64,000 nt of DNA from an uncultured Pelagibacteraceae bacterium (GCA_902557155.1 CACDYR010000002.1:197025-261024), one strand, 5' to 3'; shown: positions 8,742 to 18,459, counted from the stretch's first letter. Notes: generated by a model not told the origin, from the letters alone. Numbers and translations are program-made.

Positions 8742-9746
8742 ATGAAAAAAATAATCACATCTCTATCAAGTGCTTTACTGATTTTATTTGCATCATTGTC
8801 TTTGACAACTGTTGCTAAATCAGCTGAGTTCTTTACGATAGGAACAGGCGGACCTACAGGAGTATACTTCCAAACAGGGAACGCTATATGTAAAATGCTT
8901 CACAAATCAGCAATTAGTGCTGAACATGGTAGAAAAAAAGGTACAGCTAAAGCTTATAGATGTACTGCTCCATCCACTGGTGGATCTAACTACAATATTG
9001 GTCAGATAGCAGCTGGAGAATTCCAATTTGGTGTAGCGCAATCAGACTGGCAGTATCATGCTGTTAATGGATCTAGTAAATGGGAAGGAAAACAATTTAG
9101 TAATTTGAGAGCAGTTTTCTCAGTTCACAATGAGCCTTTTCAAATTTGGGCTAGAAAAAAAGCAAAAATTAAAGATTTTGCTGGATTAAAAGGAAAAGTA
9201 GTTAACATCGGTAATCCTGGTTCAGGTCAAAGAGGAACTATGGAAGAACTGATGAAAGCAATGGGTGTTGACAACAGTTTCTTTAAATCAACAACTGAAC
9301 TTACATCTTCTGAACAAGTTAAAGCTCTATGTGACGGAAAAATAGATGCATTTGGCTATTCTGTTGGATTTCCAAATGGTGCTATGGAACAAGCAGCAAC
9401 TTGTGCAGCAAAAGCATCTCCAATTAATTTAACAGGTTCTGAGGTTCAAGGTTTAATTGATGGTGCAGATTATTATGCACAGGCAGTAATACCTAAAGGA
9501 ACTTACACAGGTCAGAAAAAAGATGCTACAACTTTTGGTGTAAAAGCTACTGTTGTTACTTCTGCAGATGTTTCTGAAGAGCTTGTTTATTTAGTTACAA
9601 AAGCTGTGATGGAAAATTTTGATGATTTCAAAAAACAACATCCAGCATTTGGATTCTTGGAAAAGAAAAACATGATTAAAGATGGTTTATCTGCTCCATT
9701 ACATCCAGGTGCAATAAAATACTATAAAGAAGCTGGGTTAATGTAA
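8742..9746 (+). CDS. TAXI-family TRAP transporter substrate-binding protein
   Basis: 334-aa periplasmic binding protein of a TAXI-type tripartite (TRAP) importer. It has a clean signal peptide (MKKIITSLSSALLILF) with likely cleavage after AKSA near residue 28. The family start FFTIGTGGPTGVYFQTG follows, then the NIGNPGSGQRGTMEELM region of the second lobe. A strong ribosome site (AGAGGGG) precedes the ATG. The ligand is unknown; TAXI proteins are often linked to glutamate or other carboxylates. The fused membrane component lies just downstream behind a hairpin, which probably keeps the binding protein in excess over the permease. Confidence 0.92.
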   Translation: MKKIITSLSSALLILFASLSLTTVAKSAEFFTIGTGGPTGVYFQTGNAICKMLHKSAISAEHGRKKGTAKAYRCTAPSTGGSNYNIGQIAAGEFQFGVAQSDWQYHAVNGSSKWEGKQFSNLRAVFSVHNEPFQIWARKKAKIKDFAGLKGKVVNIGNPGSGQRGTMEELMKAMGVDNSFFKSTTELTSSEQVKALCDGKIDAFGYSVGFPNGAMEQAATCAAKASPINLTGSEVQGLIDGADYYAQAVIPKGTYTGQKKDATTFGVKATVVTSADVSEELVYLVTKAVMENFDDFKKQHPAFGFLEKKNMIKDGLSAPLHPGAIKYYKEAGLM

Positions 9747-9763
9747 TCCAATTTTTATTAATT

Positions 9764-9799
9764 AAAAAGGCCTGGTAATTTTTACCGGGCCTTTTTTTT
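9764..9799 (+). terminator. hairpin with U-run between TRAP binding protein and permease
   Basis: AAAGGCCTGGTAA pairs with TTACCGGGCCTTT (right arm 9782-9794) with one G-U, followed by a T-run to 9799. As the permease begins at 9818, this is probably a partial terminator or a 3'-end stabiliser that gives more binding protein than permease. Confidence 0.85.
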
Positions 9800-9817
9800 A
9801 TGGTATGAATAATTTTG

Positions 9818-12139
9818 ATGAGCGACTCAATCAGCAGTAAAATTAAAAATAAAATAAGCGAAGACTTATCACCAACTAGAAATATTACTGGTTTTCATTT
9901 AAAAATTGTTTCAGCAATAGCAATTATTTGGTCACTATTTCAACTTTGGTACGCTTCGCCATTTCCATTTATGTTAAATTTTGGAATGTTTAAGGGTTTG
10001 CCAGCAAGAGCAATTCATTTAGGTTTTGCTTTAACTTTAGCCTTTTTAATTTACCCAATCTCAAAAGGAAAGAAAATTTCGTTTTTTGATGTTTTGATCA
10101 GTTTTATGGGAGCGATATCGTGTCTTTATATTTATTTTTTTTATGATCAGTTGGTTGAAAGAGGGGGTGTTCTTTTAAATCTGAAGATATCAGAAACATT
10201 AAATTTTCCGTTAGAATTGATTTTAGGAGGATGTGGAATTTTAATTCTTTTAGAGGCCACCAGAAGAGCAATTGGTTTACCTTTGGTAATTATAGCTAGT
10301 TGTTTTCTATTGTTTTCATACTTTGGAAGGTATGCGCCTGAAATAATTTCTCATGGTGGTTTGTCTTTAAATAGACTTGTAGGCTTCCAATGGCTTGATC
10401 AAGAAGCAATTTTTGGAATTCCAATTGGGGTATCAGTAGATTTTATTTTCCTATTCGTTTTATTTGGCGCTTTGCTTGAAACTGCTGGTGGTGGAAAATA
10501 TTTTTTAGATCTTGCTTTTGCAATGGTTGGAAAAATGAGAGGAGGACCTGCAAAGGCAGCAATATTAGGCTCAGGTATGACTGGATTAATTTCGGGATCT
10601 TCAATTGCAAACACAGTTACTACTGGAACTTTTACAATTCCAATTATGAAAAAAACTGGTTTTTCAAAAGAAAAAGCTGGTGCTATCGAGGTTTCCTCAT
10701 CAGTCAATGGTCAGATCATGCCACCTGTCATGGGCGCGGCTGCATTCGTAATGGCAAGTTTTATTGGTGTAACTTACTTTGAAATAGTTAAACATGCTTT
10801 CTTACCAGCAATTATTTCTTACATAGCATTATTTTATATTTCACATTTAGAAGCTTTAAAATTAAATCTCAAAGGAATGGATGATGCAGATGTTCCTCAT
10901 TTAAAAAAAACTTTTTTATCTGGGATACATTTTTTAATACCAATTTTTGTTTTAATTTATACTTTGGTTTATTTAAGATTTACTGCCTCATATTCAATTT
11001 TTTATGCAACCATTACTTTGGTTTTAGTCAATTTAATAAATTTGTTAATTAAAAATGAAATTAAAAAAGATGCTCTTAAAGAATGGTTTAATCAAACAAT
11101 AGTTGGTTTTGAAAAAGGCGCTTTAAATATGGTTGCTGTTGGTATAGCGATTGCAACTGCAGGAATTATTGTTGGTGCGGTTGGATCTACAGGCTTAAGT
11201 ACTAATTTAATAATAGTTATAGAATCTATAGCTAAAGATAACGTTACTATATTATTATTTTTAACAATTATTTTGTGCTTACTTTTAGGAATGGGTTTGC
11301 CAACAACGGCAAATTATGTTGTTGTTGCTTCTTTAATGGCGACTGTGTTGGTAGATGTTGGGAATGCCTCAGGTTTTATTTTTCCATTAATTGCAGTTCA
11401 TTTATTTGTCTTTTATTTTGGCTTAATGGCTGATGTAACGCCACCAGTGGGACTTGCCTCTTATGCAGCTGCAGGAATATCTGGTGGAGATCCCTTAAGA
11501 ACAGGGGTGCAAGCTTTTTGGTATAGTTTAAGAACAGGAATTTTGCCAATTGTATTCTTATTTAACCATGAACTTTTACTTATTGGTATTGAAAATATTT
11601 GGCATGGATTGATTGTAATTATAACTTCTTTAATTGGGATTTTAGTATTTACCTCAGCCACTCAAGGATGGTTTATTAATAAACTTAAATGGTATGAAAT
11701 AATTATTTTTTTAGTAATTTCTATTTCCTTGTTATCACCCAACTTTGTTTTAAACAAATTTTATCCAAAATATAATTATGAGGAAATTACTAAAATTAAT
11801 TCAATGAAATTAGACTCAACAAAAGAAATTCAAATTAAAATAACAAGGCCTAGTTTATACGGAGAAAGATATAAGTTATTTGTGATATCAAAAAATACTT
11901 TTGAAGATAAATTTACTTTAGAGGACTATGGAATTACATTAATGAAACAAGATGATAAAGTTGTTGTTGATAATTTGAAATGGAATGGAGAAGCAAAAAA
12001 AAGTGGTTTTGAAATGGGAGACTATATAAGTGAATTTAAAATTGAAAATTCAGATAGACCATCCAAAAATATCGTTTATCCTATAGCAATATTATTGTTA
12101 GTAGTATTTGGCTACTTTAACTTAAAAAGAAAAGAGTAA
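9818..12139 (+). CDS. TRAP transporter fused permease (small plus large membrane subunits)
   Basis: About 773-aa inner-membrane protein in which the 4-TM and 12-TM TRAP subunits are fused, as usual for TAXI systems. Conserved parts are GALLETAGGGKYFLDLAFAM, GSGMTGLISGSSIANTVTTG and GLPTTANYVVVASLMA, with DVTPPVGLASYAAAGI in the core. After the last core helices comes a soluble region of about 100 residues with a PDZ-like stretch (NLKWNGEAKKSGFEMGD), matching the C-terminal DUF3394 type of these permeases, and then a final TM helix. ATG 9818 (MSDSISSK) is preferred over a TTG one codon upstream. It imports its substrate with the binding protein at 8742, driven by an ion gradient. Confidence 0.92.
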   Translation: MSDSISSKIKNKISEDLSPTRNITGFHLKIVSAIAIIWSLFQLWYASPFPFMLNFGMFKGLPARAIHLGFALTLAFLIYPISKGKKISFFDVLISFMGAISCLYIYFFYDQLVERGGVLLNLKISETLNFPLELILGGCGILILLEATRRAIGLPLVIIASCFLLFSYFGRYAPEIISHGGLSLNRLVGFQWLDQEAIFGIPIGVSVDFIFLFVLFGALLETAGGGKYFLDLAFAMVGKMRGGPAKAAILGSGMTGLISGSSIANTVTTGTFTIPIMKKTGFSKEKAGAIEVSSSVNGQIMPPVMGAAAFVMASFIGVTYFEIVKHAFLPAIISYIALFYISHLEALKLNLKGMDDADVPHLKKTFLSGIHFLIPIFVLIYTLVYLRFTASYSIFYATITLVLVNLINLLIKNEIKKDALKEWFNQTIVGFEKGALNMVAVGIAIATAGIIVGAVGSTGLSTNLIIVIESIAKDNVTILLFLTIILCLLLGMGLPTTANYVVVASLMATVLVDVGNASGFIFPLIAVHLFVFYFGLMADVTPPVGLASYAAAGISGGDPLRTGVQAFWYSLRTGILPIVFLFNHELLLIGIENIWHGLIVIITSLIGILVFTSATQGWFINKLKWYEIIIFLVISISLLSPNFVLNKFYPKYNYEEITKINSMKLDSTKEIQIKITRPSLYGERYKLFVISKNTFEDKFTLEDYGITLMKQDDKVVVDNLKWNGEAKKSGFEMGDYISEFKIENSDRPSKNIVYPIAILLLVVFGYFNLKRKE

Positions 12140-12141
12140 AA

Positions 12142-12567
12142 TTACCCACCTGGACCTAAATTAGAAGGCTTTATTTTAATAATTTTCCATACTCCAGACG
12201 CAGAGGTAATTATTTTATCATTACACTTTAGCTCACAAAATAAAAACACAAGAGTATTCGTTTTTTTTAAAATTTTTGTATGTCCAATAATTTCATCTCC
12301 AACTTTTGAAGGGCCTATAAATTTTATATCTAAGGAGATAGTTACACATGGAGCATTTCCTGCAGCTCTATGTGCAGCTGTTCCTGCTCCTGCATCTATT
12401 AAAGCAGATAAATAACCCCCATGAGTTATTCCAGCAGCATTTAAATGATTTTCATTAATTATAGATTTAAATTCATATTCATTTTCTGAAATAGCTCTAA
12501 ATAAAACACCTCCATTGTGTTTCATAAATCCAGGTTTAATACTTATTTGCTCAAATTCATTGCTCAT
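12142..12567 (-). CDS. PaaI-type hotdog thioesterase
   Basis: 141-aa hotdog-fold acyl-CoA thioesterase of the PaaI/YdiI group. The key motif ITHGGYLSALIDAGAGTAAH holds the HGG turn and the catalytic acidic residue on the central helix. VTISLDIKFIGP and GDEIIGHTKI are the conserved strands. It hydrolyses acyl- or aryl-CoA esters; the substrate is unknown. It ends two bases from the convergent permease stop. It lies downstream of tRNA-Arg and a 32-aa membrane miniprotein on the same strand and may share their transcript. Confidence 0.87.
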   Translation of the reverse strand: MSNEFEQISIKPGFMKHNGGVLFRAISENEYEFKSIINENHLNAAGITHGGYLSALIDAGAGTAAHRAAGNAPCVTISLDIKFIGPSKVGDEIIGHTKILKKTNTLVFLFCELKCNDKIITSASGVWKIIKIKPSNLGPGG

Positions 12568-12573
12568 AATTTT

Positions 12574-12672
12574 TTATAATACAAAAGTTAAAATTAATAA
12601 AATAATTAAAATAATTATAAAAAAATAAATTACTGATTTTTGTAAAGATGCATTCAAAAGCCAATTAAACAT
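12574..12672 (-). CDS. 32-aa single-span membrane miniprotein
   Basis: Short open frame from ATG 12672 to TAA 12574. The product starts MFNWLLNASLQKSV and continues as one strongly hydrophobic helix (YFFIIILIILLILTFVL) to the C-terminus. A ribosome site (AAGGAAA, about 6 nt before the ATG) lies in the 14 nt between the tRNA-Arg 3' end and the start. The reading frame, ribosome site and TM profile argue for a real gene. No function or family can be named. It is followed after 6 nt by the thioesterase gene, so tRNA-Arg, miniprotein and thioesterase look like one transcript. Confidence 0.6.
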   Translation of the reverse strand: MFNWLLNASLQKSVIYFFIIILIILLILTFVL

Positions 12673-12686
12673 TTTTATTTCCTTTT

Positions 12687-12763
12687 TGGTGGACCGCCCA
12701 GAACTCGAATCTGGAATCTCCCGGTTCGTAGCCGAGCGCCTTATCCAATTTGGCCAGCGGTCC
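12687..12763 (-). tRNA. tRNA-Arg(ACG)
   Basis: Full cloverleaf on the minus strand. The acceptor GGACCGC pairs with GCGGTCC, with discriminator A and an encoded CCA. The anticodon loop is CTACGAA (anticodon ACG, read as ICG after deamination). The T-arm is CCAGA-TTCGAGT-TCTGG, fully canonical. It reads the CGU/CGC/CGA box. Confidence 0.96.
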
Positions 12764-12836
12764 CTTTAAATAATATATCTCATATATCAAAGTTTTTGAT
12801 GTAATTTAACTTATAAAATATTATGTTAATTACTTT

Positions 12837-14024
12837 ATGAGCAAAAATTCTAGCGATGTTGTTATTACTTCAGCACTAAGAACTCCAATTGGAAGATACA
12901 AAGGGTCGTTAAAAAATCTTAGCGCATCAAAATTAGGATCAATAGCAATTAAAGAGGTAATTTATAAATCAAAATTAGATTTAGAGGAGATTGATGAAGT
13001 AATTATGGGGCACGTTTTAACTTCTGGACTTGGTCAAAATCCTGCTAGACAAGCTTCAATCGGTGCAGGAGTACCGGTTTCTAAACCTGCTCATATTGTT
13101 AATCAGGTTTGTGGATCTGGATTAAGATCTGTTGTTTCAGGATATCAATCAATAAGTTTAGGAGAAACTAAAATAGTCATTGCAGGCGGTCAAGAAAATA
13201 TGTCTCGAGCAACTCATGCAATTTATTATAGAGAAGATAAAAAATTTTCTGAAAACAAATTAGTAGATACAATGATAAAAGATGGTCTACTCGATTCATT
13301 TAATGATTATCATATGGGTGTTACAGCTGAGAATGTTGCTGAAAAATATAAAATTTCTAGAGATGAACAAGATAATTTTTCTTTAAATTCTCAGAAAAAA
13401 ACAGAAAAAGCTTATAGTCAAAATAGATTTAAAGATGAGCTGATAAAATTACAAATTGAAGATGGCAACAAAAAATTAATTTTTGAAAAAGATGAACATC
13501 CTAGAGAAAATTTAAGTATAGACGATCTAAGAAAATTAAAAACAGTATTTAAAGAAAATGGGACTGTAACACCTGGAAATTCCTCAGGTATAAATGATGG
13601 TGCTGCGGCCTTAGTTTTAATGTCTAGAGAGCAAGCAGAAAAAAAATCATTAGAGTCATTGGTTAAAATTGTATCTTGGGCAACTTGTGGGGTTGAGCCT
13701 TCATTAATGGGATTAGGGCCCATACCTTCAATTCAAGAAGCATTATCTAAAGCAAATTGGAAAATAGATGAAGTGGATTTATTTGAAATTAATGAAGCTT
13801 TTGCAGCACAAAGTGTTGCGGTAATTAAAGAATTAAAAATCCCTGAACAAAAAGTTAATGTTAATGGAGGAGCAATCGCTCTAGGTCATCCGATTGGAGC
13901 TTCTGGGGCAAGAATTTTGGTTACACTTATCCATGAAATGATCAAGCAAGATAAAAAAAAAGGTTGTGCGGCACTCTGTATTGGTGGTGGTATGGGGATA
14001 GCTATGTGTATTGAGAGAAGCTAA
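12837..14024 (+). CDS. acetyl-CoA acetyltransferase (thiolase)
   Basis: 395-aa thiolase II that condenses or cleaves acetoacetyl-CoA and two acetyl-CoA. The nucleophile is C92 in [17 protein letters not shown], the catalytic histidine is in [16 protein letters not shown], and the second cysteine is in the C-terminal [13 protein letters not shown]. The length and [14 protein letters not shown] start fit biosynthetic/degradative acetyl-CoA C-acetyltransferases (AtoB/PhaA). No PHA synthase or reductase is adjacent. With the acetoacetyl-CoA synthetase at 5.5 kb it could complete acetoacetate use. It stands alone, with its promoter in the gap after tRNA-Arg. Confidence 0.93.
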   Translation: MSKNSSDVVITSALRTPIGRYKGSLKNLSASKLGSIAIKEVIYKSKLDLEEIDEVIMGHVLTSGLGQNPARQASIGAGVPVSKPAHIVNQVCGSGLRSVVSGYQSISLGETKIVIAGGQENMSRATHAIYYREDKKFSENKLVDTMIKDGLLDSFNDYHMGVTAENVAEKYKISRDEQDNFSLNSQKKTEKAYSQNRFKDELIKLQIEDGNKKLIFEKDEHPRENLSIDDLRKLKTVFKENGTVTPGNSSGINDGAAALVLMSREQAEKKSLESLVKIVSWATCGVEPSLMGLGPIPSIQEALSKANWKIDEVDLFEINEAFAAQSVAVIKELKIPEQKVNVNGGAIALGHPIGASGARILVTLIHEMIKQDKKKGCAALCIGGGMGIAMCIERS

Positions 14025-14152
14025 AAAGCGTAAAATTCATTTATTTTTTTATTTTTTGTACAATAAAAACACAAGATTAACGAAAAAACCTTATTAATGT
14101 GTTAAAATAAAATCCAATAATGTTTTTTTGGGTATATATAACATTTTAAAAA

Positions 14153-17100
14153 ATGAGCGAAAAATTACTTGTTCCTGACATTGGTGACTTTGAAAATGTT
14201 GAGGTTATAGAGATACTTGTAAAACCTGGTGATCAAATTAAAGAAAATGATCCAATAGTTACAATTGAAAGTGACAAATCAAGTGTTGAAATCCCTTCTA
14301 CAATTGCTGGAAAAGTAGATAGTTTAGCAGTTAAAGTTGGTGATAAAGTTTCTAAAGGTGATTTATTGCTTAATCTTACATCATCACCAAAAACATCATC
14401 AGAAAGCACTCTTCCAAAAGATACAGAAAATATAATTAAACAAGCTGAAGAAGCAATGGCTGAAAAAAAAGAGGAAGAAAAAATTATATCTGAACCAATA
14501 ATTGAGAAAAAACAATCTACAATACAAGTAGTTAAGGGGACTGATATTGATCCGCTTGAAACTCAAGATTGGTTGGAGTCTTTATCAGCAGTTATTTCAA
14601 AAGATGGAAATCAAAGAGCTCATTTTTTGATTAAAGAACTAATTAACAAAGCTTATCGAGAAGGAGCGAATATTCCTTATACTCAAAATACACCTTACAT
14701 TAATACAATACCCCCAGAGGCTGAAGTAAAGTCTAGTGGTGATCAAAATATTGAAAGAAGAATTAGATCGTTAATTAGATGGAATGCAGCAGCAATGGTA
14801 GTTCGAGCAAATAAAAAACACCCTGAACTTGGTGGACACATTGGTACATTTGCATCTGCTGCAACATTATACGATGTTGGCATGAACCATTTTTGGAGAG
14901 CAAAAAATAATAAATTTGGTGGAGATTTAATTTATTTCCAAGGGCATAGTGCTCCAGGAATGTATGCAAGAGCCTTCTTAGAAGGTAGATTAAATGAGAA
15001 ACAATTAGATAGTTTTAGACAAGAGGTAAAGCCTGGAGGTCTATCGTCATATCCACACCCATGGTTAATGCCAAAATTTTGGCAGTTCCCCACAGTATCG
15101 ATGGGGTTAGGCCCCATGCTTGCTATATATCAAGCCAGATACATGAAATATTTAATCAATAGAGGTTTGATTAAAGATGAAGGAAGAAAAGTGTGGGCCT
15201 TTTTAGGTGATGGAGAAATGGATGAGCCAGAGTCGATGGGAGCAATTGGGCTGGCTGCAAGAGAGAATTTAGATAATTTAATTTTTGTAGTTAATTGCAA
15301 TCTTCAAAGATTGGACGGTCCAGTTAGAGGTAATGGAAAAATTATTCAAGAACTTGAAGGAAGTTTTAGAGGATCTGGGTGGAATGTAATAAAGGTAATT
15401 TGGGGATCGTATTGGGACTCATTGATAGCCAACGATAAAACTGGTCAATTAGTAAAAATTATGAGTGAGACAGTAGATGGTGAGTATCAAGCAATGAAAG
15501 CAAGAGACGGAGCTTATGTAAGAGAAAAGTTTTTTGGAAAATCCCCTGAAACATTAGAATTAGTTTCAAGCATGTCTGATAAAGATATATGGCGACTCAA
15601 TAGAGGTGGACATGATCCTCATAAAGTTTTCGCAGCATATGATAAGGCAACTAAAAATAAAGGAAGCCCAACAGTAATTATTGCTAAAACTATTAAAGGT
15701 TATGGAATGGGAAAATCCGGTGAAAGTGTAAATACTACTCATCAAACTAAAAAATTAGATGTTGATGACTTGATGTATTATAGAGATCGATTTGATGTTC
15801 CTTTAACAGATGAACAGGTAAGAAATATTGAATATTTTAAGCCTGATGAAAAATCACCTGAAATAAAATATCTTAAAGAAAGAAGAATTAAATTAGGTGG
15901 ATTTTTACCTGAACGATCTACTTTTGCAAAACCAATAAAAGCACCAACCAAAGATATTTTTGATTTTATGAAAGTATCGACTGGTGAAAAAGAAATGTCC
16001 ACTACAATGGCACTTGTGAGAATGCTAACTAATTTATTAAGAGATAAAAATATATCTCCTAGATTAGTTCCAATTATTCCTGATGAAGCCAGAACTTTTG
16101 GAATGGAAGGTTTTTTTCAAAAAATTGGAATTTATGCACATGAGGGGCAAAAATATGAACCTGAAGATGCAGCTCAATTAAGTTCTTATAGAGAAGATAA
16201 AAGTGGTCAAGTTTTAGAGGAGGGTATCAATGAAGCAGGTGCTATGTCTTCATGGATTGCTGCTGCCACAGCATACACTAATCATGATATCGAAATGATC
16301 CCAATTTATATTTTTTACTCAATGTTTGGTTTCCAAAGGATAGGAGATTTAGCATGGGCAGCTGGGGATAGTCAGGCTAGAGGATTTTTGGTAGGCGCAA
16401 CAGCTGGAAGAACAACATTAGCTGGAGAAGGCTTACAACACCAGGATGGGCATAGTCATTTAATTGCATCAACTATTCCAAATTGTGTAACTTATGATCC
16501 TACATTTCATTATGAATTAGCGGTAATTTTTCGAGAAGGTTTAAGAAGAATGCACGAGAAAAATGAGAATGTTTTTTATTATATTACAACAATGAATGAA
16601 AATTACTCACATCCAGAAATGCCAAAAGATAAAAATTGTGAGGAAGGCATTTTAAAGGGTATGTATAAAATAAAAGAATTTAATAAATACAAAAAAACTA
16701 AAATTCAACTTTTAGGATCAGGAACAATCTTAAGGGAAATGATGTCTGCTGCAGAGATTTTACAAAATGATTATCAAATTGACAGTGAGATATGGAGTGT
16801 AACAAGTTTTAATGAATTAAGAAAAGATGGGATGGAGGTAGAAAGATATAATCTTTTGAATCCAGATAAAGAACCTAAAAAATCCTATGTTGAGCAATGC
16901 CTGGGCCAAACAGAGGGCCCAATTATGGCTGCATCTGATTATATGAGAATGAATTCAGATCAAATCAGACCTTACACTAATAAAAGCTTTTATTCATTAG
17001 GAGCAGATGGTTTTGGAAGAAGTGATACAAGAAAAAATTTAAGAAAATTTTTTGAGGTAGATAAAGAACATTTGGTTGCTTATGGTTTAAGTATTTTAGC

Positions 17101-17191
17101 AAAAGAACAGCTTATTACTTCCAAACATGCAAAAGATGCAATGAAGAAGTATAATATTGATACTAACAAACCAATGCCAACAAAATTATAA
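14153..17191 (+). CDS. aceE: pyruvate dehydrogenase E1, homodimeric type, with N-terminal lipoyl domain
   Basis: 1012-aa thiamine-diphosphate enzyme that decarboxylates pyruvate and acetylates lipoyl groups. Residues 1-75 are a complete lipoyl domain (VPDIGDFENVEVIE; lipoylation lysine K42 in ESDKSSVEI), followed by a charged linker to about 130. The AceE-type E1 begins near 135 (DPLETQDWLESL) with RWNAAAMVVRANK and the ThDP motif GDGEMDEPES (from residue 352) ending in NCNLQRLDGPVRG. Standard AceE proteins are about 890 aa and lack the lipoyl domain, so this is a fusion. The stop overlaps the E2 start by one base (TAATG). The 128-nt AT-rich gap upstream probably holds the promoter. No E3 gene is nearby. 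Confidence 0.95.
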   Translation: MSEKLLVPDIGDFENVEVIEILVKPGDQIKENDPIVTIESDKSSVEIPSTIAGKVDSLAVKVGDKVSKGDLLLNLTSSPKTSSESTLPKDTENIIKQAEEAMAEKKEEEKIISEPIIEKKQSTIQVVKGTDIDPLETQDWLESLSAVISKDGNQRAHFLIKELINKAYREGANIPYTQNTPYINTIPPEAEVKSSGDQNIERRIRSLIRWNAAAMVVRANKKHPELGGHIGTFASAATLYDVGMNHFWRAKNNKFGGDLIYFQGHSAPGMYARAFLEGRLNEKQLDSFRQEVKPGGLSSYPHPWLMPKFWQFPTVSMGLGPMLAIYQARYMKYLINRGLIKDEGRKVWAFLGDGEMDEPESMGAIGLAARENLDNLIFVVNCNLQRLDGPVRGNGKIIQELEGSFRGSGWNVIKVIWGSYWDSLIANDKTGQLVKIMSETVDGEYQAMKARDGAYVREKFFGKSPETLELVSSMSDKDIWRLNRGGHDPHKVFAAYDKATKNKGSPTVIIAKTIKGYGMGKSGESVNTTHQTKKLDVDDLMYYRDRFDVPLTDEQVRNIEYFKPDEKSPEIKYLKERRIKLGGFLPERSTFAKPIKAPTKDIFDFMKVSTGEKEMSTTMALVRMLTNLLRDKNISPRLVPIIPDEARTFGMEGFFQKIGIYAHEGQKYEPEDAAQLSSYREDKSGQVLEEGINEAGAMSSWIAAATAYTNHDIEMIPIYIFYSMFGFQRIGDLAWAAGDSQARGFLVGATAGRTTLAGEGLQHQDGHSHLIASTIPNCVTYDPTFHYELAVIFREGLRRMHEKNENVFYYITTMNENYSHPEMPKDKNCEEGILKGMYKIKEFNKYKKTKIQLLGSGTILREMMSAAEILQNDYQIDSEIWSVTSFNELRKDGMEVERYNLLNPDKEPKKSYVEQCLGQTEGPIMAASDYMRMNSDQIRPYTNKSFYSLGADGFGRSDTRKNLRKFFEVDKEHLVAYGLSILAKEQLITSKHAKDAMKKYNIDTNKPMPTKL

Positions 17192-18453
17192 TGTCAGAAA
17201 CTGAGATTAAAGTACCTAATATTGGAGATTTTAAAGATGTCGAGGTTATAGAGGTATTAGTTTCTGAAGGTCAATCAATTAAAAAAAATGATGCTCTAAT
17301 AACAATTGAAAGTGATAAATCTAGCGTAGAAATACCATCAAATTTAGAAGGTAAAATTAAAAATTTAAAAATAAAAGTAGGAGACAAAGTTTCTGAGGGT
17401 GACTTAATTTTAACTTTAGATAGTGATTCAGAAGTTAAAAAGGAACAGGTTAAAGAAAAACCAGAAATTGAAAAAGAGTCAAAAAATATTGAAATAATAA
17501 AACCTGAAATCCAAGAAAAAATATTTTCTAAAAAAAATATTTCAGACATTTCATCTGCTAGCCCAAAAGCTAGAAAATTTGCTAGAGAACTTGGTGTAGA
17601 TATAAATCAGGTAGCAGGAAGTCAGAAAGATGGCAGAGTTGTTGAAGATGATATTAAAAAATTTGTTTCATCTAATTCAAAAAACAACGTTGTAGTAAAA
17701 GATAGTAAACCAGATAAAATTAAAAACGAATTTGAACATTCTGATTTTGGTGAAATAGAAATTAAAGACATACCAAGAGTAAAAAAATTATCATCAAAAT
17801 ATCTTACAACTTCATGGACAACAATTCCTCATGTTACAAATCATGATGAAGCCGACATAACAGAGATGGAAAGTTTTAGAAGCTCATTAACAGATATGTA
17901 TACGGGAGAAAAAATTAAAATTACACCTCTAGCATTTATAATAAAGGCTTTAGTTGCATCTCTTAAGAAATTTCCTAGTTTTAATTCTTCTATTGACGAA
18001 ATTGAGACTGGAAAAATGACTTTAAAAAAATATTACCATATCGGGATAGCAGTTGACACGCCAAATGGATTAATGGTTCCAAAAATAAGAAATGCAAATA
18101 ACAAAAAAATTTCCCTGATAAGTAAAGAATTAAAAGAGGTAAGCGAACTTTGTAGAAATTTAAAAATTGATAAAAAAGAATTATTTGGCGGCTCGATGAC
18201 GATTACGAGTTTAGGTGGCATAGGAGGTTCATTTTTTACTCCTATAATTAATTATCCTGAAGTTGCTATATTAGGAGTAGGAAGATCAGAAAAAAAACAA
18301 ATTTTTATGAATGGAAAGTTTCAAACTAGGACTATGCTGCCAATTTCTTTATCTTATGATCACAGAATTATTGATGGTGCAGAAGCAGCCAGGTTTAATA
18401 ATGATCTAAAAGAAAACTTAGGCAAAAATTTTGCCTATAAACTAGCTGTCTAA
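17191..18453 (+). CDS. aceF: dihydrolipoamide acetyltransferase (PDH E2)
   Basis: 420-aa core of the pyruvate dehydrogenase complex; transfers acetyl from lipoamide to CoA. It has one lipoyl domain (1-75, K43 in ESDKSSVEIPS), a peripheral-subunit-binding domain at 121-159 (SASPKARKFARELGVD) and the acetyltransferase domain with SYDHRIIDGAEAARF (catalytic H391, D395). Its lipoyl domain is closely similar to the one fused to E1 just upstream, suggesting duplication. With only one lipoyl domain, E2 here is shorter than the three-lipoyl E. coli protein. It is translationally coupled to aceE. Confidence 0.95.
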   Translation: MSETEIKVPNIGDFKDVEVIEVLVSEGQSIKKNDALITIESDKSSVEIPSNLEGKIKNLKIKVGDKVSEGDLILTLDSDSEVKKEQVKEKPEIEKESKNIEIIKPEIQEKIFSKKNISDISSASPKARKFARELGVDINQVAGSQKDGRVVEDDIKKFVSSNSKNNVVVKDSKPDKIKNEFEHSDFGEIEIKDIPRVKKLSSKYLTTSWTTIPHVTNHDEADITEMESFRSSLTDMYTGEKIKITPLAFIIKALVASLKKFPSFNSSIDEIETGKMTLKKYYHIGIAVDTPNGLMVPKIRNANNKKISLISKELKEVSELCRNLKIDKKELFGGSMTITSLGGIGGSFFTPIINYPEVAILGVGRSEKKQIFMNGKFQTRTMLPISLSYDHRIIDGAEAARFNNDLKENLGKNFAYKLAV

Positions 18454-18459
18454 TTAAAA

